Of a stretch of 28,614 nt of DNA, positions 16,205 to 25,150 are shown one piece after another. The notes under the pieces are model-generated. The model was given only the letters and a program-made list of their open reading frames with translations, was not told the origin of the DNA and searched no databases. The DNA lies in NCBI GenBank assembly GCA_022839045.1, contig JALHDI010000026.1:1-28614 (forward strand), given 5' to 3'. The stretch comes from Sporomusaceae bacterium (GTDB taxonomy: Bacteria; Bacillota_C; Negativicutes; Sporomusales_B; UBA7701). Each line of letters begins with the position of its first letter. Position 1 is the stretch's first letter. The position numbers and the translations under genes were made by a program.

Positions 16205-17605
16205 CTGGACATATTCCGCACCAAAAACATCGACGCCCTTAAAGCAGGAGCTGCCCGGCAAAAGCTCAAAAAAACCCTCGGGGCGACTGACCTCATACTC
16301 ATGGGCATCGGCTGCATAATCGGCACCGGCATCTTCGTGTTGACCGGTGTGGCGGCCGCCCAGCATGCCGGCCCGGGAATAATGCTCTCCTTCGTCCTTT
16401 CCGGCCTCGCGTGCGCCTTCGCCGCCCTTGCGTACGCCGAGCTAGCCGCCGTCGTTCCCATAGCCGGCAGCGCTTACACCTACTCGTACGCAGCCCTCGG
16501 CGAGATCGTCGCCTGGATCGTCGGCTGGAACCTCGTTCTCGAATACTCGGTCGGCTCAAGCGCGGTCGCCGCAGGTTGGTCGGGATATGTCACCGGCCTG
16601 CTCAAAGCGGCGGGCGTCGAACTGCCAAAAACGCTCACCGCCGTACCCGCCGACGGCGGCATCGTAAACCTGCCCGCCATCTTCATCGCCATCTTCCTTA
16701 GTTTTCTGCTGGTGCGCGGTACCAAAGAGAGCGCCTCCCTCAACAGGATCCTCGTCATCGTAAAACTGGCCGCGGTTTTTATCTTTATCGTCCTGGCCGG
16801 ACCGAAAGTCAACCCCGCCAACTGGTCGCCGCTGATGCCGTTCGGCTTTGGCGGCGTCGCCACCGGAGCGGCCCTCATCTTCTTCGCCTATATCGGCTTC
16901 GACGCCGTCGCCACCACCGCCGAAGAATGCAAAAACCCCAACCGCGACCTGCCCATCGGCATCATCGGCTCGCTGGTGATTTGCACCATCCTCTATATCA
17001 TCGTCTCGGCCGTCCTGACCGGCGTCGTTCCCTACACGCAGCTCAACAATGCCGAACCGGTGGCATACGCCTTAAGGGCCATCGGCTACAACTTCGGCTC
17101 CGCCCTCGTCGGCACCGGTGCCATCGCCGGCATAACGACGGTACTGCTCGTCCTTATGTACGGCCAGACCCGCATCTTCTTCGCCATGTCGCGCGACGGG
17201 CTTATCCCCAGGGGCATCTGCGCCGTGCATCCCACCTACGGCACCCCTCATATCGTCACCATCGTTGCCGGCGTCGCGGTCGCCCTGATCGCCGGCTTCA
17301 CCCCCATCGGCGTCATCGCCGAGCTCACCAACATCGGCACCCTGTTCGCCTTTGTTCTCTCGGCCATCGGCGTGCTGGTCCTTCGCTACACCAAGCCGGA
17401 AGTCCATCGGCCTTTCCGTTGTCCAGCGGTCCACGTCGTCGCCCCCCTGGCCGTACTCTCGTGCGGGTACCTCATGTACAACCTGCCCTACGACACCTGG
17501 GTCCGCTTCGTAATCTGGACGGCCATCGGCTTCGCCGTCTACTTCGTTTACGGCCGCCGCAACAGCGCGCTTGCCAGATACGGCAATCAACCGCCCGACG
17601 AATAA
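16205..17605 (+). CDS. Amino acid permease, APC family
   Basis: A 466-residue cytoplasmic-membrane transporter of the cationic/neutral amino acid group (YfnA/CAT-like), with about 12 membrane segments. The N-terminus (DIFRTKNIDAL...LKKTLGATDL) leads into GIGCIIGTGIFVLTG, the substrate-binding unwound first helix of the APC family. FFAYIGFDAVATTAEE in helix 6 and RIFFAMSRDGL later are further signatures. Homology begins near residue 1 of this model. CTG 16205 is preceded by AAGGGGGAG (16191-16199), making it the likely if unusual start. An upstream TTG at 16082 would add 41 residues encoded by the structured leader and has only a weak ribosome site. Substrate is not readable from sequence. Confidence 0.88.
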   Translation: MDIFRTKNIDALKAGAARQKLKKTLGATDLILMGIGCIIGTGIFVLTGVAAAQHAGPGIMLSFVLSGLACAFAALAYAELAAVVPIAGSAYTYSYAALGEIVAWIVGWNLVLEYSVGSSAVAAGWSGYVTGLLKAAGVELPKTLTAVPADGGIVNLPAIFIAIFLSFLLVRGTKESASLNRILVIVKLAAVFIFIVLAGPKVNPANWSPLMPFGFGGVATGAALIFFAYIGFDAVATTAEECKNPNRDLPIGIIGSLVICTILYIIVSAVLTGVVPYTQLNNAEPVAYALRAIGYNFGSALVGTGAIAGITTVLLVLMYGQTRIFFAMSRDGLIPRGICAVHPTYGTPHIVTIVAGVAVALIAGFTPIGVIAELTNIGTLFAFVLSAIGVLVLRYTKPEVHRPFRCPAVHVVAPLAVLSCGYLMYNLPYDTWVRFVIWTAIGFAVYFVYGRRNSALARYGNQPPDE

Positions 17606-17616
17606 GGGTACCGCCC

Positions 17617-17642
17617 GCAGCCGTAGGGCTGCCTTTTTCTTT
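17617..17642 (+). terminator. Terminator after the permease gene
   Basis: GCAGCC/GGCTGC stem with loop GTAG, then CTTTTTCTTT. Confidence 0.88.
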
Positions 17643-17709
17643 CGGCAGGAAAAATAAGGGTTGGGGGCGAACTATATACAATAGACGCAGCGCGAAGCAA
17701 GGTGATGAC

Positions 17710-17961
17710 ATGGGCACGAAAAAGCACAAAGTCACGGTGCAAATATTCGGCGACAACTACCCTATAAAAGGCGACGCCGAGCCGGAACGCATAATGAAAG
17801 TGGCGGCTCTTCTCGACGAGCGGATGCGCGAAACCGCCTTCAGCAACCCGCGGGTGTCCACGACCATGGTCGCCATCCTGGCGGCGCTCAACATCGCCGA
17901 CGAATACCTGCGCCTGCAAAATGACTACCAGCAGCTACTCAAGATGCTGAACGACGAGTAA
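17710..17961 (+). CDS. zapA: Cell division protein ZapA
   Basis: An 83-residue protein that binds and bundles FtsZ filaments at the division ring. The N-terminal globular part (KHKVTVQIFGDNYPIKGDAE) is followed by the conserved helix with LLDERMRE and a C-terminal coiled-coil segment (ALNIADEYLRLQNDYQQLLK) for dimerisation. Length is typical of Firmicute ZapA. Start ATG 17710 follows AAGGTGAT. Proximity to pheT and to a U32/mutS2 cluster is a recurring Firmicute arrangement. Confidence 0.92.
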   Translation: MGTKKHKVTVQIFGDNYPIKGDAEPERIMKVAALLDERMRETAFSNPRVSTTMVAILAALNIADEYLRLQNDYQQLLKMLNDE

Positions 17962-18022
17962 GGCGTCGGTATACCGCTCCTGGCCGCGGTCAATAATAAC
18001 ACCAGCGGAAGGAGTGACAGCG

Positions 18023-18685
18023 ATGGACTACGGGACCCCGGGACAAATTCTGCTCAGGATGGCGGCCATCTTCGCCGTAGCCCTCGTTGTCGTCCGCTTG
18101 ATGGGCAACCGTGCCGTAGGTCAGCTCTCGCCCTTCGATTTCGTACTCATGGTAGGCATCGGCGACATCGTCGCCAATGTTGCGTTGGCCCGCAACGAAA
18201 GCATTATTATCGGCGCCGAGGGGCTCATCGGCCTGCTCATCCTCCAGCAATTGCTTTCCCGGTTGGCTCTTAAGAACAAATTTTTACGCAAGCTGTTCGA
18301 AGGCACGCCCGTAGAGCTCATCGAGGACGGCCGCATCCTTCGCCAGAACCTGACCAAGACCCAGTTCAACTATGATGATCTCCGCCAGGAACTTCACAAA
18401 CAGGGTCTCGACTTTTCCAACCTCAAAGACGTCAAACTGGCCCGCCTCGAAAGCTGCGGCACCTTTACGCTGATAAAAAACCCCGATATGGAGCCGCTGA
18501 CCCGCCGCGACCTGGAAAACTTTATCCGCAGCCTTTCCGAAAACCCGCTCAGCCCGGCCGGGACCGGATGGGCCAAAATAGAACAGCTAGCGGCCGACGT
18601 GAGAGTCCTCGCCGACTACGTCAAAAGCCAGCAGTCCGCCGCCCCGCCCCGGGAAAAAGCAACTACTGAGCACGTACTGCACTAA
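18023..18685 (+). CDS. DUF421 (YetF-like) membrane protein
   Basis: A 220-residue protein with three N-terminal membrane segments (about 8-26, 37-54 and 58-78) and a cytoplasmic domain. VVRLMGNRAVGQLSPFDFVL and VGIGDIVANV are the family signature; the soluble part contains ELIEDGRI, DDLRQELHKQG and LESCGTFTLI. The biochemical role of DUF421 proteins is not settled; relatives are linked to spore envelope or membrane functions in bacilli. Start ATG 18023 lies eight bases after GGAAGGAG; GTG 18014 overlaps this site. A C-terminal extension rich in Glu, Lys and Ala is variable. Confidence 0.85.
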   Translation: MDYGTPGQILLRMAAIFAVALVVVRLMGNRAVGQLSPFDFVLMVGIGDIVANVALARNESIIIGAEGLIGLLILQQLLSRLALKNKFLRKLFEGTPVELIEDGRILRQNLTKTQFNYDDLRQELHKQGLDFSNLKDVKLARLESCGTFTLIKNPDMEPLTRRDLENFIRSLSENPLSPAGTGWAKIEQLAADVRVLADYVKSQQSAAPPREKATTEHVLH

Positions 18686-18712
18686 AGAAGGGCTCGCCCT
18701 TCTTCTTTTATT
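18685..18712 (+). terminator. Terminator after the DUF421 gene
   Basis: AAGAAGGG/CCCTTCTT stem with loop CTCG, then CTTTTATT. It begins on the last base of the DUF421 stop codon. Confidence 0.88.
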
Positions 18713-18739
18713 GCTGACGATTGGAGAATCAAACCCGCG

Positions 18740-19657
18740 ATGCGAAGAGTCCTGCTTATATTCATTGATGGCCTGGGGCTGGGGGAAAACGATCCTGCCG
18801 CCAATCCCCTCGTCCGCTTCGATCCGCCTTTTTTCCGCGCCCTTTTCGGCAGACCGCTCGTAAGGGAACTCGGTCCCGTAATGAGCGACGAGGTTTGCCT
18901 CGTGCCGACAGATGCGACCCTGGGCGTTCCCGGCCTGCCGCAGAGCGCGACCGGGCAGACGGCCATCTTCACCGGTGTCAATGCGCCACAGCGGATGGGT
19001 TGCCACATCCTCGGCTTCCCCGGCCCGGCCCTTGCCGAGATAATCGCTGCGCACGGCCTGCTGAGCGAGTTGGCCGCCGCCAGTTTCAGCGTGACCTCAG
19101 CCAATATGTACACTGCCGACTACATGGAGCTTGTGGCCCGTCGCAAGCGGCGTCACTCGGTCACCACCCTCTCCATCCTCGGCGCGGGCAAACCTTTGCG
19201 GTCCCTGTCCCACATGGCTGACGGCGAAGCGGTATATCAGGACATCACCAACGAAATGCTGCCGCGGTTCGGGGTGGAGGGCGTGCCGACCGTCAGCCCC
19301 GCCGAAGCCGGGAGACGGCTCGCGGCCCTTGCCGGCCGCCACTCCTTTACCATGTTCGAATACTTCCAGACCGACCGTCAGGGGCATAAGAACGACTGGG
19401 GGGAAGCGGCGAAAATCGTCGCCACTCTCGACGGATTTCTTGGCGCCGTGCACCGGGCGGCCTCAGAAATCTTGGTGATAATCACCAGTGACCACGGCAA
19501 CTTCGAGGATTTCACCACCAAAACACACACCCTGAACCCCGTGCCGACGATCCTGTTCGGGCCGGGGTGCCGGCAAGTCGCCACCGGCATCCGCAGCCTC
19601 ACCGACATCAAACCCGCTATCATCGCCTACCTAAAAGAAGGTGAAGGAATTGGTTGA
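18740..19657 (+). CDS. Metalloenzyme superfamily (phosphoglycerate-mutase-like) protein
   Basis: A 305-residue protein of the alkaline phosphatase/cofactor-independent phosphoglycerate mutase fold. Metal and catalytic motifs are all in place: LIFIDGLGLGEND (first Asp), GLPQSATGQTAIFTG (candidate Ser/Thr nucleophile region), FQTDRQGHKND, and SDHGNFED followed by THT. It is much shorter than true iPGM (about 510 residues) and lacks the inserted transferase domain, so it is probably a phosphatase or phosphodiesterase of unknown substrate. ATG 18740 is weakly supported by GGAGA about 12 bases upstream. Its 3' end overlaps the U32 gene by 17 bases. Confidence 0.82.
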   Translation: MRRVLLIFIDGLGLGENDPAANPLVRFDPPFFRALFGRPLVRELGPVMSDEVCLVPTDATLGVPGLPQSATGQTAIFTGVNAPQRMGCHILGFPGPALAEIIAAHGLLSELAAASFSVTSANMYTADYMELVARRKRRHSVTTLSILGAGKPLRSLSHMADGEAVYQDITNEMLPRFGVEGVPTVSPAEAGRRLAALAGRHSFTMFEYFQTDRQGHKNDWGEAAKIVATLDGFLGAVHRAASEILVIITSDHGNFEDFTTKTHTLNPVPTILFGPGCRQVATGIRSLTDIKPAIIAYLKEGEGIG

Positions 19658-22148
19658 ACTTCTGGCACCGGCCGGCAACGCCGAAGCTTTCGCCGCCGCT
19701 TTGGGCAGCGGCGCCGACGCCATCTACCTCGGCGGGCGGCAGTTCGGCGCCCGCGCTTACGCCGCCAACTTCAGCGACGAAGAACTGGCTGCCTCGGTGC
19801 GCACCGCCCACCTCATGGGCGTCGCCGTCTACGTGACCGTCAACACCCTCGTCGATAACAGCGAAATTCCGGCCCTGGCAGAATATTTGCGTCATCTGTA
19901 CGCAATCGGCGTCGACGCCGTCATCGTCCAGGACATCGGCGTGGTCGCCGTGGCCCGCCGCGTAGTACCCGACCTGCCCCTGCACGCCAGCACCCAAATG
20001 ACGGTCCACAATCTGGCCGGGGTCGAGTTCCTCGCCGGTCAGGGCATAAGCCGCGTCGTGCTGGCCAGGGAGCTGTCGCTCGACGCCATCCGCCGGATAT
20101 GCGAGCGTTCCCCCCTCGAAATCGAAACCTTCATCCACGGCGCCCTCTGCATCTCCTATTCCGGCCAATGTCTCATGTCCAGCATGATCGGCGGCCGCAG
20201 CGGCAACCGCGGACGTTGCGCCCAGCCTTGCCGCCTGCCCTACACCCTCGTCGACGGGGAGGGCAGGAACGTGCTCGCCGGCCAGGACGCGGGGGAATAC
20301 CTCCTGAGCCCCAAAGACTTCAATACCATCGAGCATATCCCCGAGCTCATCGACGCCGGCGTGGTCTCCTTCAAAATCGAAGGCCGCATGAAGCGGGCGG
20401 AATACGTCGCCGTCGTCGTCGACAGCTACCGCCGGGCCATCGATGCCTGTCTCGCCGACCGGAGCGGCTTCGCCGTTCCCGCACAGGATCAGAAGGATAT
20501 GGCGCAGATATTCAACCGCGGCTTCACCTCCGCCTACCTGTTCGGCAAACAGGGGCGGGAAATGATGAGCGACCGCCGTCCCAACAACCGCGGCGTGCGC
20601 ATCGGCCGTGTCATCGGCTACGACCAGCGCAACAAGACGGCGCAGATCAGGCTTGACGAACCGCTCGCCATCGGCGATATTGTCGAGTTCTGGGTCAAAG
20701 TCGGCGGCCGGTCGAGCGCTACCGTAACCAGCATCGCCGTCGACGGGCTTCCCGTCAGCGCTGCGCCGCCCCTGGCCGTCGCCGCCATCCCGGTGGAAGG
20801 GTCGGTCCGTCCCGGCGACAGGGTTTTCAAAACCTTTGACGCCGCCCTCATGGAAAAGGCGCGGGCCAGCTCCAGCGGCGCCGGTCCGCTGCGCCGCGTG
20901 CCGGTCGATGCTGTCGTGACAGTGGGGGAGGGGCGCCCGCTGGCAATCACCCTCACCGACGATGCCGGCAACAGCGGCTGCGGACGAACTTCCTTCCTGG
21001 CGGAAAAAGCCATCAGAAGGCCCCTTACCCAAGATACGCTCGTCGCCCAGATCGGCCGCTTGGGCACGACCGTGTTCGCCCTCCGCGGCCTCGACAGCCA
21101 AATCGACGGCGAAGTCATGGTCCCGCTCAGCGAACTCAACGACGCGCGGCGCCAGGCTGTCGAGGAGCTGGAAGCGGCCCGCCTGGCCCGCTATTCCCGC
21201 CCGCCCCTGGCAGCGGCGGTCCCCGACCTGGCCGCCTTCCTGCCCGGCCCGCGGCGCGACAACGCCCGCAAGCCCGCCCTAACCGTCAACACCGACACCG
21301 TCGACAAGGCTGCCGCCGCCGCCGCGAACGGCGCCGACATCATCATGTTCGGCGGCGATAGCCTCTCCGGCCGTCCGCCCGCCCCGGACGACTACCGGCG
21401 GGTTGTAGCCTTGGCCCGCGACCGCGGCCTCTCCGTCGTCCTGAGCACGCCGCGCCTGGTCCAGGATTGGCAATGGCCTAGTCTGGAAGCCGACCTGGAG
21501 CTCTTCCGGGCTCTCGCCCCGGACGCCGTCGCTGTCGCCAACCTCGGCACCCTCCATCGCCTGAGCCTGATGCCGGACCTCGCCGTCCACGGCGACTGGC
21601 CGCTCAACATATACAACAGCGCCGCCATCCGGTTCCATGCCGCCAGGGGACTCGCCAGCCTCACCCTGTCCCCCGAACTCACCTTCGGGCAGGTCGAGGA
21701 ACTCGCCGCCGAACCGGCTATCGCGGTCGAATGCATCATCCACGGCTATCTTACTCTCATGATTTCGGAATACTGCGTCATGGGCAGCTTTCTCGGCGGC
21801 CTCCACACCGGCGCCTGCACGAAGCCCTGCCTGAAAGGCCGCTACCTGCTCAAGGACAGGCTGGGCGAAACCTTCCCCGTCGCCGGCGACCAGTTCTGCC
21901 GCATGCATATCCTCAACGCCAAGGAACTCAGCATGCTGCCCCATGTGCCCCGCCTGGCCCGCTCCGGCGTCGCCCGCATCCGCATCGAAGGCAAGGCGGC
22001 CACGGCTGACGACCTCGCCAGGACGACCCGTCTGTACCGCGAATTGCTCGACAAGGACGAGGATCATCCCTTGCTGGCCGGCGACGGCGTAAAAGCCGTG
22101 GAACACCAGGATATCACCCGTGGGCACTATTTCCGGGGAGTTCTATAA
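19641..22148 (+). CDS. U32-family protein (RlhA-like) with DUF3656 region
   Basis: An 835-residue member of peptidase family U32. ELLAPAGN at the start, YLGGRQFGARAYAANFSDEE, and the four-cysteine cluster at residues 170, 177, 193 and 197 (ALCISYSGQC, GRCAQPCRLPY) are diagnostic. A central DUF3656-like region is followed by a second U32-like half containing ECIIHGYLTL, SEYCVMG and TGACTKPC. Although called peptidases, related proteins such as E. coli RlhA hydroxylate 23S rRNA C2501 with an iron-sulfur cluster, and that role is plausible here. GTG 19641 gives the homologous N-terminus, but TTG 19650 has better ribosome-site spacing (AAGGTGA plus five bases). Confidence 0.88.
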   Translation: MKELVELLAPAGNAEAFAAALGSGADAIYLGGRQFGARAYAANFSDEELAASVRTAHLMGVAVYVTVNTLVDNSEIPALAEYLRHLYAIGVDAVIVQDIGVVAVARRVVPDLPLHASTQMTVHNLAGVEFLAGQGISRVVLARELSLDAIRRICERSPLEIETFIHGALCISYSGQCLMSSMIGGRSGNRGRCAQPCRLPYTLVDGEGRNVLAGQDAGEYLLSPKDFNTIEHIPELIDAGVVSFKIEGRMKRAEYVAVVVDSYRRAIDACLADRSGFAVPAQDQKDMAQIFNRGFTSAYLFGKQGREMMSDRRPNNRGVRIGRVIGYDQRNKTAQIRLDEPLAIGDIVEFWVKVGGRSSATVTSIAVDGLPVSAAPPLAVAAIPVEGSVRPGDRVFKTFDAALMEKARASSSGAGPLRRVPVDAVVTVGEGRPLAITLTDDAGNSGCGRTSFLAEKAIRRPLTQDTLVAQIGRLGTTVFALRGLDSQIDGEVMVPLSELNDARRQAVEELEAARLARYSRPPLAAAVPDLAAFLPGPRRDNARKPALTVNTDTVDKAAAAAANGADIIMFGGDSLSGRPPAPDDYRRVVALARDRGLSVVLSTPRLVQDWQWPSLEADLELFRALAPDAVAVANLGTLHRLSLMPDLAVHGDWPLNIYNSAAIRFHAARGLASLTLSPELTFGQVEELAAEPAIAVECIIHGYLTLMISEYCVMGSFLGGLHTGACTKPCLKGRYLLKDRLGETFPVAGDQFCRMHILNAKELSMLPHVPRLARSGVARIRIEGKAATADDLARTTRLYRELLDKDEDHPLLAGDGVKAVEHQDITRGHYFRGVL

Positions 22149-22193
22149 ACCCGCAAACCAGATAAACCGGGACAAATAGAGGAGAAACCGCCA

Positions 22194-24563
22194 ATGGATT
22201 CATCCGTTTTGACGACGCTGGAATTTCATAAAATCCGCGCCATGCTGGCCGCCGCCACCGGCTCCGTTCTGGGGCGGGAAGTCGCGGAAGTTCTCGCGCC
22301 GGTCAGCGCTGCCGACGACGTGCAGTGGCGGCTCGACGAAACCCAGGAGGCGTTCGACCTCCTCGCCGCCGCGGCCATCGTGCCCCTCGGCGGCATCCGC
22401 GACATCCGCGACCTGCTGTATAGGGCGGAACGGGGCTCCAACCTCGAACCGCCCGACTTCGTCGCCATCGCCAGCACCCTTTATGCCGCCCGCCGGATGA
22501 AGCAATTCTTCGCCGAGCTGGCCAACCCGGCGCCCCGCCTGGAGGAGACGGGGGCGGCGATATCCGTTTTTCGCAGCCTGGAGAACGCCATCGAAGACAC
22601 CATCAGCGACCAGGGCGCCGTCCTCGACAGCGCCAGTCCCGAGCTGGCCCGCATTCGCCGGGAAATCCGCACCACCCAAAGCCGCGTGAAGGAAAAACTC
22701 GACCACATCATCCACTCCGGCGAATACCAGAAGCTGCTCCAGGACGCCATCGTCACCATTCGCGGCGACCGCTACGTAATCCCTGTCAAGCAGGAGTACC
22801 GCCACGCCTTCCCCGGCATAGTGCACGACCAGTCGGCCAGCGGCGCCACCGTTTTCATTGAGCCGATGAGCGTCGTCAACCTCAACAACGACCTCAAACA
22901 GCTCATGGCCGCCGAAGTCAACGAAATCGAGCGCATTCTGCGCCACCTTACCGCCCAGGTCGCCGCCGCGGCCGAACCGCTGTTTGCAACCTGCCGGGCC
23001 CTCGGCCAGATCGACTTCGCGTTCGCCAAGGCCCGCCTCGCCCTGAACATGAACGCCGTCCGTCCTCTGCTCAACATCGCCGGCTACGTCAACCTCCGCC
23101 GCGCCCGCCATCCCCTCATCCCGGCGGAAGTAGTCGTCCCCATCGACGTATACGTCGGCAAGGAATTCCGGGTGCTCGTCATCACCGGCCCCAACACCGG
23201 GGGCAAAACCGTCACCCTCAAAACGGTCGGGCTCTTCGCCCTAATGACCCAGGCCGGCCTCTTCATACCGGCCGCCTCTCAGTCGGAAATGCCCGTATTC
23301 GCCAACATCTACGCCGACATCGGTGACGAACAGAGCATCGAGCAGAGCCTCAGCACCTTCTCCGCCCACATGACCAATCTCGTCCGCATCCTTGGCCGCG
23401 TCGCCGCCGACGATCTCGTGCTTATCGACGAAATCGGCGCCGGCACCGACCCGGACGAAGGGGCGGCCCTGGCCATGTCCATCCTCGAATATCTTCACCG
23501 ACACGGCACCCGCGTTATCGCCACCACCCACTACAGCGAACTGAAAACCTTCGCTTACGCCAGACATGGAATCGAGAACGCCAGCGTAGAATTTGACATA
23601 CAGACCCTGAGGCCCACCTACCGGCTGCAGATCGGCATGCCCGGCAGCAGCAAGGCGTTTCTCATCTCCCAGCGTCTCGGCCTCGACGCCGCCATCGTCG
23701 CCCGGGCCCAGGAACTCATCGACGAAGACTACGCCGAGTTCGACAAAGTGCTCACCGCCCTCGAAGAGCAGAAGCGCCTGTTCGCCGATCGTCAGGAAGA
23801 AGTTCGCCAGCTGCAGCGCGAAAGCGAAGAACTCAGGCGGAGCCTAGCCAAGGAGAAAGAAGCGCTGGCCGAGAAAAAGAAACAGCTTATCGACAAGGCC
23901 CAGGCAGAAGCCGAACGGGTTCTCCGGCTGGCCAGAGCCGAGGCCGAGGCCGTAATCGCCGACCTCAAAGCCCAGTTCGCCTCCGAAACCATGAGGGAAA
24001 GACAGCAGGCCATCGACGGCGCCCGCCGCAAGCTGGCGTCCGGGCTCAGCGCCGTGCGTGCCCTCGGCGACGATGACGACGCGCAGGAGCAAGGCGTGCC
24101 CGCCACAGCGGACGCCCTCATGCCCGGGACGAAAGTGTACGTCAGCACCCTTGGGCAAAAAGGCACCGTTTTGGCTGTGGCTGGCGACGAAGTCACCGTC
24201 CAGATGGGCATAATGAAACTCAACGTGCCGCTGGCAAGCTGCCGACTGGCCGAGACGGCAGCCGCCCCGCAGGAGAGCCGTAGCGGCCGGGCCGGGGCCG
24301 ACCTCGCCAAGGCCCAGCAAGCGTCCCGCGAAGTCGATATCCGCGGCCAGACGGTGGAAGAAGCGGAAGCGGTCCTGGACAAATACATCGACGACGCCAT
24401 CCTTGCCGGGCTCGGCGAAATCATCGTCATCCACGGCAAAGGCACCGGAGCGCTCAAAAAGGGTGTCAGAGCCTACCTCAAAGCCCACCGTGCCGTGCGG
24501 GAGATCCGCATCGGCGAAGTCGGCGAGGGCGGCGACGGCGTCACGGTCGCCAAACTCAAGTAA
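22194..24563 (+). CDS. mutS2: MutS2 ATPase/nuclease
   Basis: A 789-residue MutS paralogue without the mismatch-recognition domain. The lever and clamp regions occupy about 1-300. Walker A GPNTGGKTVTLK is near residue 331, and Walker B with signature (LVLIDEIGAGTDPDEGAALA) is near 405-424, followed by TTHYSELKTFAY. A long charged coiled coil spans about 515-620, a small KOW-like segment about 640-690, and the C-terminal Smr domain about 712-789 has VDIRGQTVEEAE and IHGKGTGALKKGV. In Firmicutes MutS2 acts on recombination intermediates and, in B. subtilis, on collided ribosomes through Smr. ATG 22194 follows AGAGGAGA. Confidence 0.96.
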   Translation: MDSSVLTTLEFHKIRAMLAAATGSVLGREVAEVLAPVSAADDVQWRLDETQEAFDLLAAAAIVPLGGIRDIRDLLYRAERGSNLEPPDFVAIASTLYAARRMKQFFAELANPAPRLEETGAAISVFRSLENAIEDTISDQGAVLDSASPELARIRREIRTTQSRVKEKLDHIIHSGEYQKLLQDAIVTIRGDRYVIPVKQEYRHAFPGIVHDQSASGATVFIEPMSVVNLNNDLKQLMAAEVNEIERILRHLTAQVAAAAEPLFATCRALGQIDFAFAKARLALNMNAVRPLLNIAGYVNLRRARHPLIPAEVVVPIDVYVGKEFRVLVITGPNTGGKTVTLKTVGLFALMTQAGLFIPAASQSEMPVFANIYADIGDEQSIEQSLSTFSAHMTNLVRILGRVAADDLVLIDEIGAGTDPDEGAALAMSILEYLHRHGTRVIATTHYSELKTFAYARHGIENASVEFDIQTLRPTYRLQIGMPGSSKAFLISQRLGLDAAIVARAQELIDEDYAEFDKVLTALEEQKRLFADRQEEVRQLQRESEELRRSLAKEKEALAEKKKQLIDKAQAEAERVLRLARAEAEAVIADLKAQFASETMRERQQAIDGARRKLASGLSAVRALGDDDDAQEQGVPATADALMPGTKVYVSTLGQKGTVLAVAGDEVTVQMGIMKLNVPLASCRLAETAAAPQESRSGRAGADLAKAQQASREVDIRGQTVEEAEAVLDKYIDDAILAGLGEIIVIHGKGTGALKKGVRAYLKAHRAVREIRIGEVGEGGDGVTVAKLK

Positions 24564-24581
24564 TCGGAATGGGGGAGTGAG

Positions 24582-25109
24582 ATGATCACCAAGAGTCAGG
24601 AAATCGAAGAGCGCGCCGGCGAACGGATCGCCGACCTCATGTGCGTGGCGGCCCGCACCGCTCCGAAAGCAAGGGGCGTCGACAACCTCGTCGTCATGAT
24701 TGTCAAGGCGCGGGAAAAGGACCAACTGGCCGAGGAGATGAGAAAAATCGCCAAAGAAAGCGGGGGGCAATTCTTCGAGCGGGACGCGGCCTGCCTCGAT
24801 AAAGCGGTCGCGGTTATCCTCCTCGGGCAGAAAGCAAAACCGCTGGGGGTTGCCCCGTGCGGCTACTGCGGCCACGGTAACTGCGTCAACTGCGCGCAGC
24901 ATGACGGGCTGTGCGCCATAAGCATAGGCGATCTCGGCATCGCCATCGGCTCGGCCGTTTCAGCCGCCGCCCTCCATCACATCGACAACCGGGTGATGTT
25001 TTCGGCCGGAAAAGCCGCTCTCAACCTCGGCCTCTTTCCGGAAGAAGTAAAGATCGCCTACGGCATCCCGCTGAGCATATCGGGCAAGAGCCCCTTTTTC
25101 GACCGATAA
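24582..25109 (+). CDS. DUF2148 ferredoxin-domain protein
   Basis: A 175-residue soluble protein of family DUF2148. The family blocks are clear: CVAARTAPKARGVDNL near residue 21, FFERDAACLDKAVAVILLG, a cysteine-rich segment CGYCGHGNCVNCAQHDGLC near residues 98-116, DLGIAIGSAVS, and DNRVMFSAGKAA through to GKSPFFDR at the end. The cysteines suggest an iron-sulfur or other metal site. Function is unknown; the family is common in anaerobes. ATG 24582 follows GGGGGAG, 18 bases after mutS2, so it is the last gene of that operon. Confidence 0.9.
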   Translation: MITKSQEIEERAGERIADLMCVAARTAPKARGVDNLVVMIVKAREKDQLAEEMRKIAKESGGQFFERDAACLDKAVAVILLGQKAKPLGVAPCGYCGHGNCVNCAQHDGLCAISIGDLGIAIGSAVSAAALHHIDNRVMFSAGKAALNLGLFPEEVKIAYGIPLSISGKSPFFDR

Positions 25110-25119
25110 TGGCGATAGT

Positions 25120-25150
25120 AAAAGGGTGTGGATTTCTCCACACCCTTTTT
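25120..25150. terminator. Bidirectional terminator between convergent genes
   Basis: A 13-pair stem AAAAGGGTGTGGA/TCCACACCCTTTT with loop TTTC has a T-run on both strands. It closes the + strand mutS2 operon. The - strand aminotransferase stop codon (25149-25151) overlaps its edge. Confidence 0.93.

Noticed and set aside
16927..17709. + strand frame leading continuously into zapA
   Set aside because: It lies within the permease in another frame and has a low-complexity Arg/His/Pro composition; zapA starts at its own ATG 17710 with a ribosome site.
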